Below are positions 1 through 8,022 of a DNA stretch of 41,531 bases, piece by piece. Location of the stretch: positions 1 to 41,531 of the forward strand of contig NZ_BMPI01000045.1 of the NCBI RefSeq assembly GCF_014647515.1, written 5' to 3'. The translations under genes and the position numbers were made by a program. This stretch comes from Dactylosporangium sucinum. Lineage in GTDB: Bacteria > Actinomycetota > Actinomycetes > Mycobacteriales > Micromonosporaceae. How positions within the stretch are numbered: the stretch's first letter is position 1; every line of letters begins with the position of its first letter. The notes below the pieces were generated by a model. The model worked only from the letters and a program-made list of their open reading frames with translations, was not told where the DNA came from and did no database searches.

Positions 1-2
1 AA

Positions 3-135
3 CACTGAGCCGACGATGACCGGCCCCTCCGCTGCGCTGCGGACCGGTCATGCGTCCTCCGCTTCGCTCCGGCCGCATGCCTTCCAAACTGAGCCCATGA
101 TGACCGGCCCCTCCGCTTCGCTCCGGACCGGTCAT
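3..135. repeat. Three consecutive hairpins sharing one core, with a direct repeat of about 49 bp
   Basis: Two near-identical copies (3-51 and 87-135) each contain ATGACCGG and, 20 nt later, its complement CCGGTCAT (arms 16-23/44-51 and 100-107/128-135). Between them a third hairpin has arms CATGCGTCC (49-57) and GGCCGCATG (72-80), which match at 8 of 9 positions. All three loops carry the core CTCCGCTTCGCTCCGG or a close variant. The right-hand hairpin contains the stop codon of the leftward dehydrogenase gene (132-134). The array could terminate that operon, be a REP-like palindromic repeat, or both. No T-tract is present, so intrinsic termination is an inference. Confidence 0.7.
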
Positions 136-1457
136 GGCAGCGCCTTCAGGGTGGCGGCGACGCCGTGGCGCTCCAGGTCCCGGGCCCAGTGGGCGATCTG
201 CGCGCGCAGCTCGTCGTCGCCGGCGAACCCCGGCGGGAACACGCCGTCGAGCTCCAGCAGGTTCGGCGTGGCCCGGATCCGGTCGGCCAGCGGGTCGTCG
301 AGCGGCAGCGGGCTGCCGTCGTCGGCCGAGCCGCGCACGAAGCGCATCCAGGCGGCGAGCACCAGCGCGCCGTAGCGCGGGCAGGCCCCCGCCGCGCGCC
401 GGTCGGCGATCGTGCCGAGCAGCCGCTGGGGCAGCTTCTGCGTGCCGTCCATCGCCACCTGGAGGGTGCGGTGACCCAGGGCCGGGTTGGCGAACCGGTG
501 GAGCACGCTCTGCCCGTACGACTCGACCGTCGTCCCGGGCGGGGGCTGCAGCGTCGGCGCGATGTCCTGCTCGATGAACCGCTCCATCGTCTCGCGCATC
601 CCCGGCAGGGCGAGGGCCCGGTCGATGGTCGGCGCCCCGGCGAGCGCGCCGAGGTACGCCAGCGCCGAGTGCACCCCGTTGAGCGCGCGCAGCTTCATGC
701 GCTCGTAGGGCGCCGCGTCGTCGGTGAGGATCGCCCCGGCCCGTTCCCACGCGGGGCGGCCGGCGGCGAAGTCATCCTCGATCACCCACTGCGTGAACGG
801 CTCGGCGGCGACGGCGGCCCGGTCCTCGACGCCGAGGAGGTTCGCCGCGGCCGCATAGGTGGATTCGGTACTGGCGGGCACGATGCGGTCGACCATGGTG
901 CCCGGGAAGCTCAGGCCGTCGGCCGGGATCTCGGCGGTCACCAGCGCCCGCAGCCTCGCCCCGTTGCCGGACAGGTTGTCGCAGCTCGCCACCGCGACCG
1001 GCGCGCCGCCCCGGGCGGCCAGCCCGCGCGTGAGCAGGCGCATGACGGGCGAGTCGGGGCGGTACGCCTTCTCCGTCACCGTCAACGTGATGACCCGGAT
1101 GCCGGGGTCGGCGATGCGCCGGGCCACGGCGTCGGGGTCACCGGCTGCGTGCAGCCCGCCGGCGAGGGCGCCGCAGACGCGGGCGGTCGTCTCGGCGCCG
1201 TCCAGGGTCAGCACGGAGAACAGCAGGTCCTGTTCGAGCAGCGGGTCGAGGACGGACCGGGAGCGGGGCGCGACCGCGACGATGCCCCAGTCGCCCCCGG
1301 CGGCGGCCATCGCCGCCTCGGTGAAGACGGCCTGGTGCGCGCGGTGGAACGCGCCCAGGCCCAGGTGCAGGATGCCGGCGGAAGCGTCGCCCGGGGTGAC
1401 CGGCGGCCGCACGGCCGGGTCGAGCCGGGGCAGCGCGGCCCGGGTCAGGCGCGCCAT
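132..1457 (-). CDS. uxuB: Fructuronate reductase-like, mannitol dehydrogenase family
   Basis: This 441-residue NAD(P)-dependent polyol dehydrogenase probably interconverts D-fructuronate and D-mannonate in hexuronate breakdown in the cytosol. Family landmarks are visible: an N-terminal dinucleotide-binding stretch HLGLGAFHRAHQA (31-43), TVTEKAY (126-132), SCDNLSGNG (158-166), QWVIED (223-228) and the active-site segment KLRALNGVHS (255-264). The length fits the family. The ATG overlaps the end of the upstream dehydratase gene by 13 bp, so it is the last gene of a four-gene leftward operon. Its stop lies inside a hairpin repeat. Mannitol, altronate or mannonate dehydrogenases share this fold; the fructuronate assignment leans on the uronate isomerase two genes upstream. 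Confidence 0.82.
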   Translation of the reverse strand: MARLTRAALPRLDPAVRPPVTPGDASAGILHLGLGAFHRAHQAVFTEAAMAAAGGDWGIVAVAPRSRSVLDPLLEQDLLFSVLTLDGAETTARVCGALAGGLHAAGDPDAVARRIADPGIRVITLTVTEKAYRPDSPVMRLLTRGLAARGGAPVAVASCDNLSGNGARLRALVTAEIPADGLSFPGTMVDRIVPASTESTYAAAANLLGVEDRAAVAAEPFTQWVIEDDFAAGRPAWERAGAILTDDAAPYERMKLRALNGVHSALAYLGALAGAPTIDRALALPGMRETMERFIEQDIAPTLQPPPGTTVESYGQSVLHRFANPALGHRTLQVAMDGTQKLPQRLLGTIADRRAAGACPRYGALVLAAWMRFVRGSADDGSPLPLDDPLADRIRATPNLLELDGVFPPGFAGDDELRAQIAHWARDLERHGVAATLKALP

Positions 1458-2731
1458 GCGGGGCCTGCCGGGAAGCTGTACGTGGCGATGGCCTCGGGGC
1501 GCAGCTCGACGCTGTAGCCGGGCCGCTCGGGCAGCCGGTAGCGGCCGCCGACGACGGTGACCGGGTCGGTGAAGTGCTCATGCAGATGGTCCACGTACTC
1601 CACCATGCGCCCTTCGAGCGGGCTGCCGAGCCGCAGGTGGTCGAAGAACGACAGGTGCTGCACGTACTCGCACAGCCCGACGCCGCCCGCGTGCGGGCAG
1701 ACCGGCACCCCGAACTTGGCCGCCATGAGCAGCTCGGCGAGGACCTCGCCGACGCCGGAGACCCGGCACGCGTCGATCTGCATGACGCCGATCGCGCCGG
1801 CCTGCAGCAGCTGCTTGAAGATGACCTTGTTGGCGGCGACCTCGCCGGTCGCGACGCGGCACCGGTCGCCGAGGCTCTGCTGGATGCGGGCGTGGCCGAG
1901 CACGTCGTCGGCGTGCGTGGGCTCCTCGATCCAGTGCGGCTCGAACGCGGCGAGGCGGGCCATGTTCGCGATCGCCTCGTCGACGTCCCAGACCTGGTTG
2001 GCGTCCATCATGAGCAGCGCGTCCGGGCCGATCTCCGCCCGGATGATCCCGGCGCGCCGCACGTCGTCGTCGATCGGGCCGCCCACCTTCATCTTCACGG
2101 CGGTCCAGCCGTCCTTGACGGCCTGGCGGGTCAGCGCGCGGACCTTCTCGTCGGGATACCCGAGCCAGCCCACGGAGGTGGTGTACGACGGGAAGCCGGT
2201 CTCCTCGACGCCCTTGCGCCGCTCCTCGTACCCGTCCAGGCCGCGGTCGAGCAGCTCGGCCGCCTCGGCCGGGGTGAGCGCGTCGGTGATGTGCCTGAAG
2301 TCCACGGCGGCGACCAGCTCCGCGGTCGGCAGCTCGGACAGCAGCCGCCACATCGGCAGCCCGGCGACGCGGGCCCGCAGGTCCCACACGGCGTTGAGGA
2401 CGGCGCCGGCCGCCATGTGGATGACGCCCTTCTCCGGCCCGAGCCAGCGCAGCTGGACGTCGGCGGTGAGCGTGCGGGCGCCCTCGGCGGTGCACAGCCG
2501 GTCGACGTCGTGGCCGACGACGTGGTGCCGGAGAGCCTCGACGGCGGCGCAGGTGAGCTCGTTGCCGCGGCCGTTGGTGAAGGTCAGGCCGGTGCCGGTG
2601 ACGCCCTCCGCGGTGTGCAGCTCGACGTAGGTGGCCGAGTAGTCGCCGCGGTTGATGGCGTCGGAGCCGTCGCCGGCCGCCGCGGTCGGGAACCGCACGT
2701 CGTGCACGGTCAGGCCGGTGATCTTCGTCAT
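1445..2731 (-). CDS. L-fuconate dehydratase-like enolase-superfamily enzyme
   Basis: A 428-residue acid-sugar dehydratase of the mandelate racemase/enolase superfamily. The N-terminal capping segment (HDVRFPT 10-16, GSDAIN 22-27) and LRWLGPEKG (94-102) look like L-fuconate dehydratase as I remember it from Xanthomonas. The barrel shows a KxK pair (K213, K215), metal-ligand candidates D243 (MDAN), E269 (EEP) and E297 (TGE), and H347 in PHAGG. Such enzymes abstract the alpha proton of an aldonate and release water to give a 2-keto-3-deoxy acid. The ATG at 2731 was chosen because family homology starts there; it overlaps the uronate isomerase stop by 4 bp. In this operon the expected step is mannonate dehydration, so the true substrate (fuconate or another aldonate) is open. 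Confidence 0.85.
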   Translation of the reverse strand: MTKITGLTVHDVRFPTAAAGDGSDAINRGDYSATYVELHTAEGVTGTGLTFTNGRGNELTCAAVEALRHHVVGHDVDRLCTAEGARTLTADVQLRWLGPEKGVIHMAAGAVLNAVWDLRARVAGLPMWRLLSELPTAELVAAVDFRHITDALTPAEAAELLDRGLDGYEERRKGVEETGFPSYTTSVGWLGYPDEKVRALTRQAVKDGWTAVKMKVGGPIDDDVRRAGIIRAEIGPDALLMMDANQVWDVDEAIANMARLAAFEPHWIEEPTHADDVLGHARIQQSLGDRCRVATGEVAANKVIFKQLLQAGAIGVMQIDACRVSGVGEVLAELLMAAKFGVPVCPHAGGVGLCEYVQHLSFFDHLRLGSPLEGRMVEYVDHLHEHFTDPVTVVGGRYRLPERPGYSVELRPEAIATYSFPAGPAWRA

Positions 2732-4143
2732 CGGGTGGTCGCTCCGTCGTGAAGGGTCCGCTGGTAGACCCGCTTGGGCAGGTGGTAGGCGAGGTCGGCG
2801 ATCGTCTCGGCGGCCTCGTCGAGGGGCAGGCGGTGCTCGGTGACGAGCCGGGCGAGGAAGCCGGCGTCGACGCGCCGGGCCACGTCGTGGCGCACCGGGA
2901 TCGAGCAGAAGGCGCGGGTGTCGTCGACGAAGCCGGCGGTGTTGTAGAAGCCGGCGCTGTCGGTGACCGCCTCGCGGAAGCGGCGCAGCCCGTCGGGGGT
3001 GTCGAGGAACCACCACGGCGCGCCGAGGAACACCGCCGGGTAGCCGCCGGCGAGCGGCGCGAGCTCGCGGGTGAACGCGGTCTCGTCGAGGGTGTAGAGC
3101 ACGATCCGGAAGCGCGGGTCGGTGCCGAGCTCGTCGAGCAGCGGCTTCAGCGCGCGCACGTACTCGGTCGGCGACGGGATGTCGCCGCCGACGTCGCGGC
3201 CGTGCCGCCGGTGCAGGGCCACGTTGTGGTTGCGCACGGCGCCCGGGTGCAGCTGCATGACCAGGCCGTCCTCGACCGACATGCGGGCGAACTCGACGAG
3301 CATGTGGGCGCGGAACCGCTCGGCGTCGCCGGGCTCGGACGCGCCGCGCAGCGCGCGGTCGAACAGCGCCGCCGCCTCGTCCACCGGCAGCGCCTCGGCG
3401 GCGGCCGTCAGGTGGCCGTGGTCGCTGGAGGTCGCGCCCGCGGCGATGAAAGTTTCACGGCGGGCACGCAGCTTGTCGACGTACTCGCGGTAGGTGCCCA
3501 CCCCGAGGCGCTCGATCCGCTCGGCCCAGCCGGGCCAGTCGAACTCGACGACGTCGTCCGGGCGGAACGTGGTGATGACCCGGCCGCCGGGGCCGCCCCA
3601 CCCGTCGGCCTCCAGCTTCGCGTGCGCGGTGAGGTCGCTGAGCGGCGACTCGGTGGTGGCGAGGACCTCGATGTTGAACCGCTCGAACAGCGCCCGGGGC
3701 CGGAACGCGGGGTCCTCCAGCCGCTCGCACAGCGCGTCGTAGACGGCGTCGGCGGTGTCGGCGCGCAGCGGTGTGACGACGCCGAACACGTCGGCGAGGA
3801 CCGACTCGGTCCACAGCCGCGATGGGGTGCCGCGGAAGAGGTGCCAGTTGGCGGCGAGCAGGCGCCAGATCGTGCGGCCGTCGGTCTCGCTGGGGGTGCC
3901 GTCCAGCGACGGCACGCCGAGCCGGTGCGGCGGGATGCCCTGGCTGGCGAGCATGCGGGTGACGTAGTGATCGGGCACGACGATGAGCCGCGCCGGGTCG
4001 GGGAACGGCCGGTCGTCGGCGAGGATGGCCGGGTCGACGTGGCCGTGCGGGCTGATCAGCGGCAGGTTCTTGGCGTGCCGGTACAGTTCGCGCGCCACGG
4101 CGCGGACCTGCGGCTCCGCGGGGAACAACTGGTCTTCATGCAT
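2728..4143 (-). CDS. uxaC: Uronate (glucuronate) isomerase
   Basis: A 471-residue metal-dependent isomerase of the amidohydrolase superfamily that converts D-glucuronate to D-fructuronate, or D-galacturonate to D-tagaturonate, the first cytosolic step of hexuronate catabolism. The N-terminal metal motif SPHGHVDP (H33, H35) is intact, and the length matches the family norm of about 470 residues. The ATG at 4143 gives the usual N-terminus and an 8-bp overlap with the upstream oxidoreductase gene; an in-frame ATG at 4155 would add four residues. The stop overlaps the following dehydratase start, so the operon looks translationally coupled. Confidence 0.92.
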   Translation of the reverse strand: MHEDQLFPAEPQVRAVARELYRHAKNLPLISPHGHVDPAILADDRPFPDPARLIVVPDHYVTRMLASQGIPPHRLGVPSLDGTPSETDGRTIWRLLAANWHLFRGTPSRLWTESVLADVFGVVTPLRADTADAVYDALCERLEDPAFRPRALFERFNIEVLATTESPLSDLTAHAKLEADGWGGPGGRVITTFRPDDVVEFDWPGWAERIERLGVGTYREYVDKLRARRETFIAAGATSSDHGHLTAAAEALPVDEAAALFDRALRGASEPGDAERFRAHMLVEFARMSVEDGLVMQLHPGAVRNHNVALHRRHGRDVGGDIPSPTEYVRALKPLLDELGTDPRFRIVLYTLDETAFTRELAPLAGGYPAVFLGAPWWFLDTPDGLRRFREAVTDSAGFYNTAGFVDDTRAFCSIPVRHDVARRVDAGFLARLVTEHRLPLDEAAETIADLAYHLPKRVYQRTLHDGATTR

Positions 4144-5452
4144 TGGCGGTCCCATGGTCTTCGGCGAGGCCGGCGTCGAGGGTGTGCGTGGCGATCGGGC
4201 GGCCGGTGGCGATGGACTCGTTGGCGGCCAGCCCGACGAGCAGGGCGCGGGCGCCGGCCTCGGCGTCGGCCGTGCGGCCGAGCGGGTCGGCGGGCGCGTG
4301 CGGGTCGAGCAGGTCGGCGAGCATCCGGCCGTCGGCGCCGCCGTGACCCTTGCGCTCATACCCGGTGACCGCCAGGTCGCGCGGCGGCGCCCAGAACGGG
4401 TGGACGCGCAGCGACCGGTAGCCCTGCTCGGCCGGGGTGCCGAAGCCCTTGACGGTGCTGGCGGCGGCAGGTGCGACGTGGTCGCTCTCGACGACCTCGA
4501 GCTCGAGCCGCCCGCGGCTGCCGTTGAACATCACGCGGTACCCCTCCCACGGGGCGTACGCGGTGAGGTGGTACGTCATCGTGGCGCCGCGCCCGTAGCG
4601 GACCAGCACGGCGAGGTCGTCCTCGATGGTGATCCCGGGCCCGAACACGTTGCGGTCGCGCTGGTAGCCGTCGGCGGCCTCGGCGTCGAGGTACAGCGCC
4701 TTGAGCGTCGGGTCGCCGTCGAGGGCGATCGCGAACGGGTCGTCCGCGGCGGCGGCCGCGCCGTGGGCGCGCTCGTAGTCGCGGGCATAGCCGTGGCGGG
4801 CGCCCCCGCCGCCGTAGAAGAAGAGCCGGCCGCTGGCGTAGACCTCGGCCGGCAGGTCGTCGAGCCACCAGTTGACCAGGTCGAAGTGGTGGCCGGACTT
4901 GTGCACCAGCAGCCCGCCGGAGTCGGCCTTGTCGCGGTGCCAGCGGCGGAAGTAGTCGGCGCCGTGGCGCACGTCGAGCAGCCACTCGAAGTGCACCGAG
5001 CCGACCTCGCCGATCTCGCCGCTCGCGACGACCCGCTTCACGGCCTCGTGCAGCGGGTTGTAGCGGTAGTTGAACGTGACCTTCACCGACCGGCCGGTGC
5101 GCCGCACCGCGTCGAGGATCCGCTTGCTGCGGGGCGCGTCGACGGTCATCGGCTTCTCGGTGAGCACGTCGCACCCCGCCTCCAGGGCGGCCACGATGTA
5201 CTCGTCGTGGACCCGGTCGACGGTCGTCACCACGGCGACGTCGACCCGCTCCTTGGCGAGCATCTCGGTGAAGTCGGCGGCGGCGTAGGTGGGCACGGGG
5301 GCCGGCAGCCGGGCGTTGTGCACGGCCAGCCGGACCGGGTTGGGGTCGGCGAGCGCCACCAGCTCGCAGGTGTCGCGGTGCTCGGCGGTGAGCGCCCGCG
5401 CGAACATCTCGGCCCGGGAGCCGGTGCCGACGATCGCGTAGCGCAGCTTCAA
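4136..5452 (-). CDS. Gfo/Idh/MocA-family oxidoreductase
   Basis: A 438-residue NAD(P)-dependent sugar oxidoreductase. It has an N-terminal Rossmann motif VGTGSRAE (8-15), the family EKP motif (99-101, with the usual catalytic lysine) and a substrate segment HKSGHHFD (184-191) whose histidines and aspartate are typical of members acting on glycosides or uronic acids. It is the first gene of the leftward operon. I place the start at the TTG (5452) because homology begins at KLRYAIVG and an excellent GAAGGAG Shine-Dalgarno sits 7 nt upstream; longer in-frame starts to 5605 run through the promoter region. It probably oxidises or epimerises a sugar feeding the uronate enzymes downstream, but its substrate cannot be read from sequence. 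Confidence 0.88.
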   Translation of the reverse strand: MKLRYAIVGTGSRAEMFARALTAEHRDTCELVALADPNPVRLAVHNARLPAPVPTYAAADFTEMLAKERVDVAVVTTVDRVHDEYIVAALEAGCDVLTEKPMTVDAPRSKRILDAVRRTGRSVKVTFNYRYNPLHEAVKRVVASGEIGEVGSVHFEWLLDVRHGADYFRRWHRDKADSGGLLVHKSGHHFDLVNWWLDDLPAEVYASGRLFFYGGGGARHGYARDYERAHGAAAAADDPFAIALDGDPTLKALYLDAEAADGYQRDRNVFGPGITIEDDLAVLVRYGRGATMTYHLTAYAPWEGYRVMFNGSRGRLELEVVESDHVAPAAASTVKGFGTPAEQGYRSLRVHPFWAPPRDLAVTGYERKGHGGADGRMLADLLDPHAPADPLGRTADAEAGARALLVGLAANESIATGRPIATHTLDAGLAEDHGTANA

Positions 5453-5459
5453 GGACGCG

Positions 5460-5466
5460 CTCCTTC
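5460..5466 (-). promoter_or_regulatory. Ribosome binding site that fixes a TTG start
   Basis: GAAGGAG on the minus strand, 7 nt before the TTG at 5452, is the best Shine-Dalgarno near this gene and decides the start of the Gfo/Idh/MocA oxidoreductase. Confidence 0.75.
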
Positions 5467-5485
5467 TTCGTGCTGCGGGGTGTGC

Positions 5486-5499
5486 TGCAAAGGTTTGCA
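5486..5499. promoter_or_regulatory. LacI-type operator of the catabolic operon
   Basis: TGCAAAGGTTTGCA is an inverted repeat symmetric at 12 of 14 positions (only the central GG breaks symmetry). It covers the predicted transcription start of the leftward operon, just downstream of its -10 box, a position suited to repression. The half-site TGCAAA resembles the half-sites of the second operator at 5574-5585. The likely ligand is the LacI protein encoded at 5664. Confidence 0.7.
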
Positions 5500-5503
5500 A
5501 CAA

Positions 5504-5533
5504 ACTATGCGCAGAGCGCCCTGGTCCGGTCAA
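5504..5533 (-). promoter_or_regulatory. Promoter of the leftward sugar-acid operon
   Basis: On the minus strand TTGACC (5528-5533) and CATAGT (5504-5509) are separated by 18 bp, close to the housekeeping -35/-10 consensus. Transcription would start near 5497, inside the operator 5486-5499. Confidence 0.6.
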
Positions 5534-5562
5534 TACCGCCGGGAAAAGTGCGCCGATGGGCG

Positions 5563-5590
5563 TTGACAGTGGCGCAACCGTTTGCATAAT
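5563..5590 (+). promoter_or_regulatory. Promoter of the rightward regulator/transporter operon
   Basis: A perfect TTGACA (5563-5568) and CATAAT (5585-5590) are separated by 16 bp. The spacer contains a LacI-type palindrome that touches the -10 box. This is the strongest consensus promoter I see in the window. Confidence 0.72.
5574..5585. promoter_or_regulatory. LacI-type operator within the rightward promoter
   Basis: GCAACCGTTTGC has a central CG and is symmetric at 10 of 12 positions, the classic form of LacI/GalR operators. It lies between the -35 and -10 boxes, so a bound repressor would block RNA polymerase. This suggests that the LacI gene represses itself and the transporter genes. 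Confidence 0.75.
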
Positions 5591-5663
5591 TGGCAGCACC
5601 TGCACCTGGCCCAGTGACTCAGGTCACCGGCTACGGCTCCACCCCGCCGAGAGGACCATCCCA

Positions 5664-6680
5664 GTGCCCGCCACGATCCGAGATGTCGCCCGCGCCTCCG
5701 GCGTCCATGTCTCCACCGTGTCCCGCACCTTCTCGGCGCCGCACCTGGTCAACCCCGACACCCGCAGCCGGGTGCTGTCCACCGCGGAGAGCCTCGGCTA
5801 CCGCCCCAACCGCGCCGCCCGCGCGCTGATCACCGGCCGCACCCACAACATCGGCCTGATCGTCGCGGACATCGCGAACCCGTTCTTCCCGCCCCTGATC
5901 AAGGCGGCCGAGTCGCAGGCCCGCAGCCGCGACTACCACCTGTTCGTGGCGGACACCAACGAGGACCCGGTGGCCGAGGAGGAGCTCGTCCACGCCCTCG
6001 CCAAGCAGGTCGACGGCGTGCTGCTGTGCAGCCCGCGGATGAGCAACGACCTGATCGAGAAGCTCCGCAAGGAGGTGCCCCTCGTCGTGGTCAACCGGCC
6101 GGTCGAGGGGCTCCCCGCGGTGGTCATGGACGTCGCACACGGCGCCCGCACCGCGATCGAACACCTGGTGGCCCACGGCCACCGCGACATCGCCCTGCTC
6201 GGCGGCCCGCGGGGCTCCTGGACCAACCGGGAGATCCGCCGGTCCGCCGCGCTGGCGGCGAAGGCGGCCGGCGCCACGCTGTCCGCCGTCGGGCCGTTCC
6301 AGCCGACCGAGGCCGCGGGCGCGGCCGCCTGCGACGCCGTCCTGGAGACGGGCGCGACCGCCGTCCTGGCCTACAACGACCTCATGGCCATCGGGCTGCT
6401 GGAGGGCCTGCACGACCGCGGCATCCGGGTGCCGGAGGAGCTCAGCGTCGTCGGCATCGACGACATCATGCTCAGCCGGCTGATCCGCCCCAAGCTCACG
6501 ACGGTGGCCACACCGACCGCCGCCGCGGGCCGGGCGGCCGTGGACATGCTGCTGCAGCACGACGAGGAACACCGCACCACCGCACTGGTCACGCTCCAGA
6601 CGCAACTGGTCGTCCGCGACTCGACCGGCCCCGCTCCGGCCGATGCTCGCACCGCACCTCGTGCCACGCCCCGTGTGTAG
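5664..6680 (+). CDS. LacI-family transcriptional repressor
   Basis: A 338-residue DNA-binding regulator. The N-terminal helix-turn-helix TIRDVARASGVHVSTVSR (4-21) and the hinge region YRPNRAARAL (47-56) are typical, followed by a periplasmic-binding-protein-like sugar-sensing domain starting HNIGLIVADIANPFF. The start is the GTG at 5664, with a GAGAGGA Shine-Dalgarno upstream and homology from residue 3. It lies first in the rightward operon, directly after two CG- or GG-centred palindromes that fit its family. It most likely represses both divergent operons and is released by a uronate or related intermediate; the inducer is unknown. Confidence 0.93.
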   Translation: MPATIRDVARASGVHVSTVSRTFSAPHLVNPDTRSRVLSTAESLGYRPNRAARALITGRTHNIGLIVADIANPFFPPLIKAAESQARSRDYHLFVADTNEDPVAEEELVHALAKQVDGVLLCSPRMSNDLIEKLRKEVPLVVVNRPVEGLPAVVMDVAHGARTAIEHLVAHGHRDIALLGGPRGSWTNREIRRSAALAAKAAGATLSAVGPFQPTEAAGAAACDAVLETGATAVLAYNDLMAIGLLEGLHDRGIRVPEELSVVGIDDIMLSRLIRPKLTTVATPTAAAGRAAVDMLLQHDEEHRTTALVTLQTQLVVRDSTGPAPADARTAPRATPRV

Positions 6681-6715
6681 TTCTCTGCCTAGTCCCCTGC
6701 CTAGGAGTGACATCC

Positions 6716-8011
6716 ATGTCCGGAACCTCCCGCCGCCGGCTGCTGTCCGCAGCCGTCGCGGCCGCCCTGCTCGTCCCGCTCGCCGCGTGCGGTGACGACG
6801 GCGGCGACTCGCCGTCGGTCGACTCCACCAAGCCGGTCGAGCTCAGCATCTTCTGGTGGGGCGGCGACGCCCGCGCCAAGCTGACCGAGGACGCCCTTGC
6901 GCTGTACACCAAGAAGCACCCCAACGTGACGTTCAAGAAGACCTGGCAGGCCAACCAGGGGTACTTCGAGAAGCTGGCGACGCTGACGGCCGGCAACGAG
7001 GCCCCGGACATCTTCCAGATCGACGACAACTACCTCACCGAGTACGCGTCGCGCAACGTCACGCTGGACCTGACGTCGTACCAGAAGTCCGGCAAGCTCG
7101 ACACCACGAAGTTCCCCGAGAGCCTGTGGAAGTACGGCGTCGTCGACGACAAGCTCGCCGGCGTCGCCTTCGGCGAGAACACCCAGGGCCTGGTGTACAA
7201 CAGGACCAAGCTCGAAGCCGCGAACCAGCCGCTGCCCACGCAGGGCATGAGCTGGGAGGACTACATCGCCTGGGCCGAGAAGGCGACCACCGCCACCAAG
7301 GTCCCCGGCACCCAGGACCCCAGCGCCGACTACAAGGCCTTCTGGGTCTGGCTGCGCCAGCAGAACAAGGACCTGTACAAGGGCAAGGAGCTCGGCTTCG
7401 CCGCCGAGGACGTGGTGAAGTGGTTCGACCTGTGGAAGGGCGCGCGCGACCGCAAGGCCACGCCGACCGCCGACGTGATCCGTGAGGGCAACGCCACCGA
7501 CGTCACCAAGCAGCTGGTGGTGACCGGCAAGGCGCTCGCCTCGTGGGTGTGGGTCAACCAGCTGCCCGAGCTGCAGAAGAACACCAAGGACCAGCTCGGC
7601 GTCATGCCCTACCCGGGTGACCCGAAGGCCCAGTGGGCCCGCGCCTCGATGTACTTCTCGGTGTACCGCGGCAGCGACAAGAAGGACGTCGCCGTCGACG
7701 TCATCAACTTCCTCGCCAACGACCCCGAGGCCGGCAAGGTCCTCGGCACCGACCGCGGCCTGCCGTCCAACCTGGACATCCGCAGCGCCGTGCAGGCCAG
7801 CGTCACCGACCCGGCGATGAAGACCTCCATCGACGTCGAGAACACGATCGGCAAGACCTTCGGCCCGTCGCCTCAGGTGCCGCTCAAGGGCCACAGCACG
7901 CTGCGCTCCGAGCTCACCAAGGCCGCCGAGTCCGTCCAGGCCGGCAAGGCCACCCCGCAGCAGGCCGCCGACACGTTCATCGCCGCAGTGAAGACCGCCA
8001 TCTCCAAGTAA
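6716..8011 (+). CDS. Sugar ABC transporter substrate-binding lipoprotein
   Basis: A 431-residue extracellular solute-binding protein of family 1. The signal peptide has basic residues (SRRR), a hydrophobic core and a lipobox LAAC with the lipidation cysteine at residue 25. The mature part starts with the family pattern LSIFWWGGDA and contains EAPDIFQID. It would capture a sugar or oligosaccharide outside the membrane and pass it to the two permeases encoded next. AGGAG precedes the ATG. The gene starts 35 bp after the regulator stop with no clear promoter, so it is probably co-transcribed. The locus enzymes suggest a uronic-acid-containing ligand (inference). Confidence 0.93.
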   Translation: MSGTSRRRLLSAAVAAALLVPLAACGDDGGDSPSVDSTKPVELSIFWWGGDARAKLTEDALALYTKKHPNVTFKKTWQANQGYFEKLATLTAGNEAPDIFQIDDNYLTEYASRNVTLDLTSYQKSGKLDTTKFPESLWKYGVVDDKLAGVAFGENTQGLVYNRTKLEAANQPLPTQGMSWEDYIAWAEKATTATKVPGTQDPSADYKAFWVWLRQQNKDLYKGKELGFAAEDVVKWFDLWKGARDRKATPTADVIREGNATDVTKQLVVTGKALASWVWVNQLPELQKNTKDQLGVMPYPGDPKAQWARASMYFSVYRGSDKKDVAVDVINFLANDPEAGKVLGTDRGLPSNLDIRSAVQASVTDPAMKTSIDVENTIGKTFGPSPQVPLKGHSTLRSELTKAAESVQAGKATPQQAADTFIAAVKTAISK

Positions 8012-8022
8012 GGACCCCTCCA

